Shown here one piece after another: positions 1 through 5,420 of a stretch of DNA of 6,668 bases. The DNA lies in the NCBI GenBank assembly GCA_013695405.1, contig JACDAO010000034.1, positions 1-6,668 of the forward strand. The letters run 5' to 3'. Source of the DNA: Acidobacteriota bacterium. GTDB taxonomy: Bacteria; Acidobacteriota; Vicinamibacteria; Vicinamibacterales; Vicinamibacteraceae. Under the pieces are notes generated by a model, which made no database searches, was not told the origin of the DNA, and worked only from the letters and a program-made list of their open reading frames with translations. The position numbers were made by a program, and so were the translations under genes. The stretch's first letter is position 1. The number at the start of each line of letters is the position of its first letter.

Positions 1-18
1 TTCCTGGCAAAAGTCCGA

Positions 19-384
19 TCATTGGCCGTGCACCTGCTGCGTGCGGATGCCGAATCGCCTCACCTTGTCGAGGATCGCGTCGGCGGTCTCGGGCCACCGA
101 AAGGGCGTCCGGTTCTCGTTATGCGCCTTGACATTGGCCAGGATCGCCTCGCGAAGTTGAGGGATGCTGGTATGCGATCCGGCTTGAGCGCTTTCTCCGT
201 CAGCAAACCAAAGAAGCGCTCGACGAGGTTGAGCCATGACGCGTATGTCGGCGTGAAGTGAAACTGGAAACGCGGATGGCGGAGCAGCCAACGATGCACG
301 GCTGGCGCGTTGTGGGCCGAGAGATTGTCCAGGGCGACGTGGACCTCACGGCCGGGGTGCGCAGGCGAAGGCGGACACGCCCTG
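19..384 (-). pseudogene. IS630-family transposase, 3' remnant, frameshifted
   Basis: Translated on the minus strand, about 362 to 185 gives an IS630-type DDE core: HPGREVHVALDNLSAHN (the D of LDN is the second catalytic Asp), then RWLLRHPRF, HFTPTYASWLNLVERFFG (the E of VER is the catalytic Glu) and LTEKALK. The match then moves to another frame, giving GSHTSIPQLREAILA, AHNENRTPFRW, TADAILDKVRRFG and a natural-looking end QQVHGQ with a TGA at 19-21. The switch lies near 178-186 and is explained by one lost base. The N-terminal half with the first catalytic Asp is absent: homology starts only just after the stop codon of the upstream oxidase. An active transposase cannot come from this copy. 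I could not identify a terminal inverted repeat in positions 1-18. Family assignment rests on remembered family motifs, not a search. Confidence 0.85.
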
Positions 385-2256
385 CTACCGGCGGACGAGT
401 ACGGCCCACTGGATCAGTTGCTCGCCGTTGCCGCGACGGAGCTCCAGCCACAACGGACCTGGCCCGGGCGTGACTTCGAAGTCGTATGTCTCGCCCACCG
501 TGATCAACTGCCGCGCCTGGCGAGCCGTTCTCTGCGCGGGCGGCGTTGCCGCGCCATCCTTGCCCGCGAGCGTCCACTGGACCGGATCGAATCTCGATAT
601 GAGCTGTACGGTGAGCGCGACGGCGTCCGCAGTGATGTTGATGAACCTCAATCGGTTGACCACGCCGGGCTCGAGCTCAAGTGGAGGAGGCTGCCGTGCG
701 CCGTTCACCGCGAACGGCTCGTTCCTCAGCGCGTCTTCCGGATAGGCGCCGTCGAGGCTGACAACAATGATGTGGTCGCGCGACGGCTGGTAGGTCTCAC
801 CAGGCTCGAGCACAATCAACGGTCCGTAAATGCCGCCCGCGAGCTGGGCCGGGTCGTGCCAGTGCGTGTGATAGATGAACGTCCCCGCTCGCATCGGGGT
901 GAAGCGAGCCGTGAACGCACCGCCGGGCGCAACCGGCGGCGTCACGCTTCCAGCTGTGCCCCCGAATCCCGGAACGCCATCGTCGTAGCTCTCGAGCTCG
1001 ATGCCATGCCAGTGGATGGCTGTCGGCTCGCGCATCCGGTTGACCACTTCGACCGAAACGGGCTCACCACGCGTCAGCACCATCACGGGACCAGGCACGG
1101 CGCCCAGGTTCAGTCGTGGCGCCGTCACTCCTGCCGACGAGAGGCCGACCTTGTAGCTGGCCGTGGCACCGAGACGCGTGTCGTGGTCGATCACCATCTG
1201 CAGCGCGCGTCTTGGCGCAGCGGGCGCGGCCGGTGTGCGATCGGGCCCCGTGACTAGCACACCGAGCACGAGCCCCGCCATACCAGCCGAATCGTGGGGC
1301 GCGCCGGCGTGTGATCCAGCCTCCGCGGTCAGGCCTGGGCGCAGCGATTCGCGCGCCATCATGTGCACCAGCATGTGGCAGTGGAACAGCCAGTTGCCTG
1401 GCCTCTGCGGCATCCAATTCATCATCATCGTCCGTCCCGACCCCACCTGCTCGGTAACGGCCTCACGACGCTGCGAATCCTCGTAATGCGTATCGGAAGC
1501 GCCGTCGCCAACGCTGTCGACGCGGAAATAAAAGCCGTGCAAGTGCATCGCATGCGCGATGTTCGTGAGATTGATGACGCGCCAGCGCACGGTTTCGCCA
1601 GTGGCGTACGAGAGCCGTTCGGTGTGCGGCCACGATCGCCCGTTGATGACGGTGAGCGGCGCCCGCGGCGAGCCCGCCTCGCTAGCCCTCCGGCCCAGGA
1701 CGAACACGCGATCGCTCGTGTCCGCGCTTGGAGGGTCGGCGATGATCGCCCCGCCAAGCTGACTGTCGTCCCCGTCACGATTCCCGAGCTGCGATCCCGT
1801 CCGGCCGCCCCAGTAATGAAATGTGCCGGCTGCGTTCAACGTGAAACGAGCGTCGCCGGTCGCACCCGGCGCGATGACTATCGAATCGCAGCGGCCAGGC
1901 CGATCGCAGAAACCGGTCACGCGGAGAGGGATCGTGAGCGTGTTTCGGAGCGAGACGTGGACGACGGTGCCCTGCGGCACCCGAATGAGCGGCGAGGGAA
2001 CGGAGAGCGGGCCGCCTTCTTCACCCACAGCGGCGAGATCGAGCGTGCTTCCCGCGGCGCCGTACGGCGACCAGCGTCCGGTGCCTGCCCAGAGCGCGAG
2101 GCGCAGCTCACCGTTGGCGAATGTGCCGGCCGGCCGCTGGTTGTCGTGCGTCGAAATCTTCGGGAGAGCGGGAGCAGCGGCCTGTTCCGCGTGGGCCAGC
2201 GACACACCGGCGGCGATCCAGAGAATCGCGGCGCAGATACGCGTCGTGGTGTACAT
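385..2256 (-). CDS. Secreted multicopper oxidase with four cupredoxin-like domains and permuted copper ligands
   Basis: Periplasmic or secreted copper oxidase of 623 residues that should couple substrate oxidation to reduction of O2 to water; the substrate is unknown. Residues 1-23 form a signal peptide ending AHA. Domain 1 (about 50-175) has a cupredoxin fold pattern but no copper histidines (HYWGG where HxH is expected). Domain 2 (about 200-310) carries HAMHLHG (H235, H238, H240) and HCHMLVH (H292, C293, H294, H298), which are the type 1 site and half of the trinuclear site. Domain 3 (about 370-485) carries HWHG (H415, H417) and HTHWH (H463, H465, H467), the other half. Domain 4 (about 510-620) holds VNG and RLRFIN but no ligands. 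All eight trinuclear histidines are thus present, but the two halves occur in the opposite order to laccase, CueO or CotA. At the usual axial position (298+5) there is Glu303, not Met; Met299, Met300 and Leu305 are close by. The ORF is intact and ends one base from an IS630 scar. A copper-tolerance, metal-oxidation or phenol-oxidation role is possible, and nothing nearby decides between them. Confidence 0.9.
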   Translation of the reverse strand: MYTTTRICAAILWIAAGVSLAHAEQAAAPALPKISTHDNQRPAGTFANGELRLALWAGTGRWSPYGAAGSTLDLAAVGEEGGPLSVPSPLIRVPQGTVVHVSLRNTLTIPLRVTGFCDRPGRCDSIVIAPGATGDARFTLNAAGTFHYWGGRTGSQLGNRDGDDSQLGGAIIADPPSADTSDRVFVLGRRASEAGSPRAPLTVINGRSWPHTERLSYATGETVRWRVINLTNIAHAMHLHGFYFRVDSVGDGASDTHYEDSQRREAVTEQVGSGRTMMMNWMPQRPGNWLFHCHMLVHMMARESLRPGLTAEAGSHAGAPHDSAGMAGLVLGVLVTGPDRTPAAPAAPRRALQMVIDHDTRLGATASYKVGLSSAGVTAPRLNLGAVPGPVMVLTRGEPVSVEVVNRMREPTAIHWHGIELESYDDGVPGFGGTAGSVTPPVAPGGAFTARFTPMRAGTFIYHTHWHDPAQLAGGIYGPLIVLEPGETYQPSRDHIIVVSLDGAYPEDALRNEPFAVNGARQPPPLELEPGVVNRLRFINITADAVALTVQLISRFDPVQWTLAGKDGAATPPAQRTARQARQLITVGETYDFEVTPGPGPLWLELRRGNGEQLIQWAVLVRR

Positions 2257-2264
2257 GAGCGGCG

Positions 2265-2273
2265 AGTATATCA
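2265..2273 (-). promoter_or_regulatory. Extended -10 promoter of the multicopper oxidase
   Basis: Read on the minus strand the sequence is TGATATACT: a TG-N extension followed by TATACT, 5/6 to the sigma-70 -10 consensus. Only 8 nt separate it from the ATG at 2256, which would put the transcript start 1-2 nt before the start codon. No Shine-Dalgarno is visible upstream of that ATG, so a leaderless or nearly leaderless mRNA is the consistent reading. No TTGACA-like box lies 16-18 bp upstream, as is usual for extended -10 promoters. Confidence 0.5.
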
Positions 2274-2447
2274 GCCGCCGGTGTGCAGCCAGGTGATCGG
2301 GCGCTGCACGGCGCCGGCCGGATCCGCGGTGACTTCGAGCGCGTCAGCAGGGAGGTCTTCAGCACCTGCAATGGCCGGCGCTGTCTGGAGCGTCCCGCTG
2401 GCACGGGTCTGAGAACGGGCCTTATGTTTCCTCCCGATGGCGCTAGC
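2274..2447. other. Intergenic stretch between oxidase promoter and IS3 remnant
   Basis: No gene recognised in any frame. A minus-strand frame runs through from the IS3 remnant and stops at 2271-2273, but its residues match no family I know. It may be sequence brought in at the IS deletion junction. Confidence 0.4.
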
Positions 2448-2570
2448 TAAGCGGACCGTCTGTGCTTTGAACTCGTCGCTAAACTGTCGCCGGCCTCGCC
2501 GTTCCTTGCTCGTCTTTCCCGCCATCGTGGACATCGTATCTGCCTTTCAGAAAGTGTCCACAGGATCGGA
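2448..2570 (-). mobile_element. IS3-family element remnant (left end and start of orfA)
   Basis: On the minus strand an ATG at 2534 opens a reading frame with basic residues and then GRRQFSDEFKAQTVRLA, the N-terminal helix-turn-helix start of IS3-family OrfA (Tnp_1 type, usual form RRQFT-EFKAEAVRL). Family resemblance stops at about 2448-2452. The frame stays open to 2271 but reads as unrelated low-complexity residues (PAIAGAEDLPADALEV and so on), so orfA is cut after about 27 residues; no orfB or DDE domain is present. Upstream of the ATG the minus strand reads TGTGGACACTTTCTGAAAGG (about 2562-2543), which starts with TG and could be the element's left terminal repeat. The opposite end was not found. 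The scar lies just upstream of the oxidase promoter. Confidence 0.65.
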
Positions 2571-2608
2571 TCACGCTCAACAATGGCTCCGTCGCGATGA
2601 AGGAGCGT

Positions 2609-2614
2609 TACACT
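2609..2614 (+). promoter_or_regulatory. Candidate -10 box giving a leaderless start for the 118-residue gene
   Basis: TACACT (4/6 to TATAAT) ends at 2614, so the expected transcript start seven positions downstream is 2621, exactly the A of the ATG. The nearest purine-rich site, AAGGAG at 2600-2605, is 15 nt from the ATG, too far for a normal Shine-Dalgarno. No convincing -35 box is present. The reading is inferred from spacing alone. Confidence 0.35.
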
Positions 2615-2620
2615 TGACAG

Positions 2621-2977
2621 ATGTCTATTGATATTCAGACCTATGCACGGAAGGGCCTCGAAGCCGAACTCGCGCGCCTCGATGCAGAGCGGGGTCGCGT
2701 GTTGTCTCTCCTGGCCAGCCTGAAGGCTGGCCCAGCGCAGGCCGCTGGCGATGATGAGCCCGCGCCAGCCAAGCGCGCTCGGCAGATGTCGGAAGCCGGT
2801 CGGCAGGCGATTCGGGAAGCGGTGCAGCGCCGGTGGGAGCGAGTGCGCGCTGCGGGCGCGGCAGACGCACAAGAAGAGGGCAGCGGCAGCAAGGCCGCAA
2901 GGAAGGCGGCCGCCGGGCATCCTGTTTCCCCGAAGCGTTCCCATCGGACACCCCAGACGGGCAACCGGAAGAAATAG
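2621..2977 (+). CDS. Small basic hypothetical protein with coiled-coil N-terminus
   Basis: 118 residues, no signal peptide, no membrane segment. Residues 8-36 (YARKGLEAELARLDAERGR and on) form an amphipathic, probably coiled-coil helix. A Pro/Ala linker follows (about 37-52). Residues 51-78 contain KRARQMSEAGRQAIREAVQR then RWERVRAA, a motif resembling the short basic KRR-MS-EGR-I--A--RRW element seen near the ends of many small DNA-associated bacterial proteins. The tail (85-118) is disordered and rich in Lys, Arg, Ser and Gly. This composition suggests a nucleic-acid-binding or nucleoid-associated role, but no defined domain was recognised and the function is open. The ATG at 2621 is the first start in frame with coherent sequence; a candidate -10 box six bases upstream suggests leaderless translation. 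It is transcribed away from the oxidase and stands alone. Confidence 0.7.
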   Translation: MSIDIQTYARKGLEAELARLDAERGRVLSLLASLKAGPAQAAGDDEPAPAKRARQMSEAGRQAIREAVQRRWERVRAAGAADAQEEGSGSKAARKAAAGHPVSPKRSHRTPQTGNRKK

Positions 2978-3146
2978 CGGCGAGGCTCTCACGCTGGGCG
3001 GTGCTGCCGTGCGCCCGACGGCGCGTCTCGGCGTCCAGGCCGTCCGGGCTGTCCAGTCCCCCCGGCTCTCTGCACATTCCCGCAATCTATTTGCCAGTAG
3101 CACGGGTGGGACGCCGGGGACGTTTGTGGACGGTGCTGCGCCTGGA
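2978..3146. other. Intergenic region, nothing recognised
   Basis: GC-rich spacer after the 118-residue gene. No family-like reading frame was found on either strand. A weak stem (GGGCG near 2996 pairing with CGCCC near 3013, loop of about 11) follows the stop codon but has no T-tract, so I do not call it a terminator. Confidence 0.4.
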
Positions 3147-3178
3147 TTGCGACTGTGCGGCCCCTCCGGCGCTAGGAT
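3147..3178 (+). promoter_or_regulatory. Candidate promoter of the 66-residue membrane protein
   Basis: TAGGAT at 3173-3178 (within GCTAGGAT) is a plausible -10 box; transcription would start near 3185. TTGCGA at 3147-3152 is the best -35 candidate, but its 20-bp spacing is too long for a standard sigma-70 promoter. Support comes mainly from resemblance to the cupin promoter: TTG-G-CTGT, then GCTAG, then the same hairpin 11-12 nt after the -10. Confidence 0.4.
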
Positions 3179-3189
3179 CAGCGGACACC

Positions 3190-3212
3190 GTTCTTACGAG
3201 AGTAGGCATTCG
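3190..3212 (+). promoter_or_regulatory. Leader hairpin (copy 1) with UACG loop, before the 66-residue gene
   Basis: GTTCT-TACG-AGAGT at 3190-3203 folds in RNA into a 5-bp stem (U-A, C-G, U-A, then U-G and G-U wobbles) closed by a UNCG-type loop. AGG and CATTCG follow and the ATG is at 3213. A near-identical element precedes the cupin at 4888-4907. In this copy the C residues at 3188-3189 could also pair with GG at 3205-3206, the best Shine-Dalgarno candidate, so the hairpin might partly cover the ribosome site. Confidence 0.5.
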
Positions 3213-3413
3213 ATGTGGCTCCTGTTGGCGGTGCTGATTTCGGCCGTCGCGGCCGTAGTGTGGAATCGCCTCCGTGAGGCTGATGATGTTGTCGTGCCTC
3301 GGTCCCGCGGTCCTGCCGACAGGAGTGGCGATGCTGCAGTGGTATACGCCGATGCCAGCGGAGGTGGTGATGCCGGGTGCGGCGACGGCGGCGGTGGCGG
3401 AGGTTGCGACTGA
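3213..3413 (+). CDS. Small single-pass membrane protein with Gly/Cys-rich tail
   Basis: 66 residues. Residues 2-18 (LLLAVLISAVAAVVW core) are a hydrophobic helix with no clear cleavage site, so an N-terminal membrane anchor is more likely than a signal peptide. NRLRE follows, then a polar linker (25-48). The tail (49-66) is SGGGDAGCGDGG and onward, ending GGCD, with Cys56 and Cys65 in a run of Gly and Asp. Gly/Cys-rich tails occur in several unrelated small bacterial proteins, and metal binding is possible but unproven. The start was chosen at 3213 because the hydrophobic segment begins exactly there and a TAGG sequence (3203-3206) lies 6 nt upstream. The open frame further upstream is unlike protein. 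It has its own candidate promoter and a hairpin leader like that of the cupin gene. No family recognised. Confidence 0.6.
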   Translation: MWLLLAVLISAVAAVVWNRLREADDVVVPRSRGPADRSGDAAVVYADASGGGDAGCGDGGGGGGCD

Positions 3414-3488
3414 CCCGTGGCCCACGTGGTAGACGTGCAGCTACGCAGCGATATGACGGCAGCCTGCATCGCGCCAAGCTGGGTCCCA

Positions 3489-4168
3489 TCACGACGGACC
3501 GAGCTTCCTGCGCGTGACGAGTTCGGTGAATCTCGGGTCGCGGCGGAGCGGATCGAACATCGGCTCCACGCGGACCATCACGAGCAGGAAGTCCCGTTCC
3601 GCGTACGCCCGGTCCAGCCACGCGAACGCGCTGTCCCGATCGCCCAGCGACGCGTGCACCGACGCGAGCGTCGTCGGCGACACGTATCGATCGCGAGACA
3701 GCGCCTGAAGCCGGGCGAGCATCTCGAGGGCACCCGCCCTCCGTCCCGCCGCGGCGTGTGCGCGGGCAAGTTCCGCGATCTCGTTGGGGCTCTCGCCCGA
3801 GAGCGTGACGGCCTTCTGTAATTCGAGGGCAGCTGGCGCATGTTGCCGCTGCGCGCTCAGCACGCGGCCAAGGCACCAGCGTCCGTCGCCGAAGTTGGGG
3901 TCCAGGTCGAGGGCCGCGCGGTATCGCGCTTCCGCCTCGTGATATCGAGTGCCATCTGCAGCACATATCCCACGCCGCTGATGGTCGCAGGAGACACGGG
4001 GTCCCGTTCCAGCGCGCGCTTCGTCTGGTCGAGGGCCTCGTTGGCTCGGCCCATGGCGGCAAGAAACATCCCGTAGGCCATGTGTGCATCGGCCGCACCG
4101 GGGCCGAGCGCGAGCGCGCGCCGATACTCTGCGTCCGCGGCGCTCCAGTTCCAATCGTGCAGGAAAGA
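3489..4168 (-). pseudogene. TPR protein C-terminal remnant, frameshifted and 5'-truncated
   Basis: Two frames on the minus strand join into one tetratricopeptide sequence. From about 4168 to 3950: SFLHDWNWSAADAEYRRALA, AHMAYGMFLAAMGRANEAL, RALERDPVSPATISGVGY. From about 3948 to 3489: RYHEAEARYRAALDLDPNF, then further helical repeats, LGDRDSAFAWLDRAYAERDF and the ending FDPLRRDPRFTELVTRRKL. That last part is the standard tail of acidobacterial winged-helix/TPR, TolB/TPR and kinase/TPR proteins. The frame change near 3945-3952 fits one missing base. The N-terminal sensor or DNA-binding part is absent: homology ends at about 4165-4168 and sequence on the opposite strand becomes KaiB from 4171. 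If the frameshift is an assembly error the gene is still truncated at the 5' end. Confidence 0.8.
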
Positions 4169-4170
4169 TG

Positions 4171-4338
4171 GTCCGCGCCGTCGCCAACGCCAGGGCCATC
4201 TGCAACCAGCACTACCCCAATGCCCATCAGATCGAGGTCGCCGATCTGATCGAGGATCCGCAGCGCGCGCTGGCCGATGCGGTCATCGTCACGCCGACCT
4301 TGCTCAGAGTGATGCCTCTGCCGGTCCAGCGCCGACGA
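4171..4338 (+). pseudogene. KaiB-family fragment, both ends missing
   Basis: The plus-strand frame reads VRAVANARAICNQHYP, HQIEVADLIEDPQRALAD, VIVTPTLLRVMPLPVQRR. This is the middle and C-terminal part of the KaiB thioredoxin-like fold (family pattern: RA--NL--IC-E-LPG-Y-LE-VDLL--P--A---I-ATPTL-K--PPPVRR). The first beta strand with its LYVAG-type motif is missing; before residue V the DNA belongs to the antisense TPR remnant. After QRR the expected GDLSD ending is absent: the frame stops at 4348-4350, and from about 4334 another frame carries sequence of a different protein. An ATG at 4168 could start a 60-residue product, but AGGA lies only 3 nt from it. KaiB proteins act with KaiC-type ATPases in clock or stress signalling; no kaiC is present here. 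It is a fragment, so no symbol is assigned. Confidence 0.75.
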
Positions 4339-4826
4339 GACGGTACGTGAGCGGGCGCGCGCGCTCAACGACCGAGTGCCGGCCTACGAACGACACGCCG
4401 CGCAGGTGGCGACGGCGCAGGCCGCCAATGCCATTTGCCCCGCCGCCGTCGGACGTCCGCTTCGACGAGCGACGCGACGCGCCGGTGCTGATCCCTGATC
4501 TCCGCCAGGTGCAGTCCGGGGAGGTCCGACGTCTTGGCTTCCTGGTTGGCATCGACTGCTCGCCTGCCGGAGTCGTACTCCGTGTCGACACCGAGGGCCG
4601 AGCGCTAGCGCTGAAGGCCCGGCGTTTCGAGGACATCGAGTTCATCACGTATCGGGATGACTTGCAGGGAACCGTGGAGTGCGGGCGGCGAAAGACACTG
4701 GACGCCGTCTATGTCACCTGGCGCGGGGAGCCCACGGCCGCTGGCCTCGCCGACGCCAGTCCCGTGGCCGTCGAATTCTTGCCCAACAGCTTCATTCCGC
4801 CGCGGCAGACGCCGTTGCCCGAGTAG
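4334..4826 (+). pseudogene. C-terminal fragment of a larger (TPR-associated) protein, frameshifted
   Basis: The first part (about 4334-4430) reads DETVRERARALNDRVPAYER, HAAQVATAQAANA, an amphipathic helical stretch. The second part continues in the next frame from about 4428 to the TAG at 4824-4826: a Pro-rich linker (PFAPPPSD), VLIPDLRQVQSGEVRRLGFL, GIDCSPAGVVLRVDTEG, FEDIEFITYRDDLQGTVECG, AVYVTWRG and VAVEFLPNSF. I associate the pattern G-L--IDC-----L-V followed by F-DI-FI-YR-D--G-V-CG with C-terminal beta-rich domains of acidobacterial TPR proteins. This is from memory and the function is unknown. An ATG at 4428 could give a 132-residue protein, but there is no Shine-Dalgarno before it. 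The helical part in the other frame argues for a broken longer gene whose 5' part has been replaced by the KaiB fragment. Confidence 0.6.
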
Positions 4827-4846
4827 GCGAGAGAGAGCGGTGAACG

Positions 4847-4875
4847 TTGAGCTGTACAGGCGGTTCTGCTAGCCT
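4847..4875 (+). promoter_or_regulatory. Promoter of the cupin gene
   Basis: TTGAGC (4847-4852) and TAGCCT (4870-4875) are separated by 17 bp, and TGC immediately before the -10 forms an extended -10. Transcription would start near 4882, leaving a leader of about 46 nt that contains a hairpin and a good Shine-Dalgarno. Confidence 0.5.
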
Positions 4876-4887
4876 ACGCCTCAGACC

Positions 4888-4907
4888 ACTCTTGCGAGAG
4901 TCATTCG
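4888..4907 (+). promoter_or_regulatory. Leader hairpin (copy 2) with UGCG loop, before the cupin gene
   Basis: ACTCT-TGCG-AGAGT (4888-4901) is a perfect 5-bp stem with a UNCG-type loop, followed directly by CATTCG. It matches copy 1 at 3190-3212 in TCTT(A/G)CGAGAGT and CATTCG, differing by a 3-nt AGG insertion in copy 1. It lies about 6 nt into the predicted transcript and does not cover the Shine-Dalgarno at 4917-4922. An operator or a 5' mRNA-stabilising hairpin are both possible. Confidence 0.5.
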
Positions 4908-4927
4908 CCCAATGACGGAAGGTGATT

Positions 4928-5293
4928 ATGTCAGACGCGGTTGAGATTCGTCGGTTCGACAAGCCAGATCAAGTGCTCGACATGAAGGCGCGGGGCCGCA
5001 TCTCGATCATCAAGATGGCCGATGGCACAACTGGGATGCACGCCATCTTCGAGCCAGGTTGGGTGTGGGAAGTCGACGAAAAGCCTCTCCTCGGCAATCC
5101 GTCGTCCTGCCCGATGCGGCACACGGGCTATTGCATCGCCGGTAAGCTCATCGTCCGCATGGTCGCGACCGACGTGAAGACGAACATCGTCCCGGGCGAC
5201 TTCTTTGAGATCCCGGTCGGTCATGATGCATACGTCGACGGCGACCAACGCGTTGAGCTGGTGCTCTTCGCGCAGGCCGATCACGCTCACTGA
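4928..5293 (+). CDS. Small single-domain cupin protein
   Basis: 121 residues, no signal peptide, presumably cytoplasmic. The ATG at 4928 is chosen over the in-frame GTG at 4922 because GGAAGG (4917-4922) sits 5 nt before the ATG. The conserved pattern FEPGWVWEVDEKP (41-53), C61, RHTGYCIAGKLIVRM (64-78), VPGDFFEIPVGHDAYV (88-103) and D106 is typical of a cupin group of about 115-120 residues, usually annotated only as cupin domain-containing. His65 and His99 are likely metal ligands. The rest of the classic HxH/E/H set is incomplete, so enzymatic activity is uncertain and a ligand-sensing role is possible. The gene is intact, has its own promoter and hairpin leader, and converges with the hydrolase remnant. 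Codon use and lack of damage contrast with the broken genes on both sides. Confidence 0.8.
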   Translation: MSDAVEIRRFDKPDQVLDMKARGRISIIKMADGTTGMHAIFEPGWVWEVDEKPLLGNPSSCPMRHTGYCIAGKLIVRMVATDVKTNIVPGDFFEIPVGHDAYVDGDQRVELVLFAQADHAH

Positions 5294-5343
5294 CGGGCCA
5301 TCTCCTTGGCTTGATCCCACCCCTGGTGCGCCTCCGTCGGCCG

Positions 5344-5369
5344 GCTCGCGCGTCACCTGACGCGTGAGC
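5344..5369. terminator. Strong hairpin between convergent genes, likely bidirectional terminator
   Basis: GCTCGCGCGTCA (5344-5355) and TGACGCGTGAGC (5358-5369) pair over 12 bp with a single G-T wobble and a 2-nt CC apex (in RNA the last A-U pair would open to give a 4-nt loop). It lies 50 bp after the cupin stop and 51 bp past the end of the oppositely oriented hydrolase remnant. There is no T-tract on either side, so termination may be inefficient or Rho-assisted, or the stem may protect mRNA 3' ends. Confidence 0.55.
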
Positions 5370-5420
5370 GCGGCGAGGCGCTGCCGTCTCCTGCCCGTTG
5401 CCGAAATCGCTCCCAGGCTG

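Noticed and set aside
310..1257. Long plus-strand open frame (315 codons) opposite the oxidase
   Set aside because: Arg-rich, no family-like motifs, and fully antisense to a protein with clear copper motifs. A high-GC shadow frame.
2260..2281. Palindrome GCGGC...GCCGC around the oxidase -10 box as an operator
   Set aside because: Only 5-bp arms in GC-rich DNA; expected by chance and not supported by any neighbouring regulator gene.
1363..2412. Plus-strand open frame of 349 codons opposite the oxidase
   Set aside because: Same reasons; composition is dominated by Arg, Ala and Pro with no recognisable fold pattern.
2614..2619. Perfect TTGACA -35 box
   Set aside because: It ends one base before the 118-residue gene's start codon and has no -10 box 16-18 bp downstream; likely chance.
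4168..4350. Functional kaiB gene of 60 codons
   Set aside because: The first strand of the fold and the C-terminal end are missing, and the preceding bases belong to an antisense TPR remnant.
3178..4368. Minus-strand open frame of 396 codons across the TPR/KaiB region
   Set aside because: Only its TPR-like stretch makes sense; the rest reads as Arg/Pro-rich shadow of the other frames and spans the rearrangement junction.
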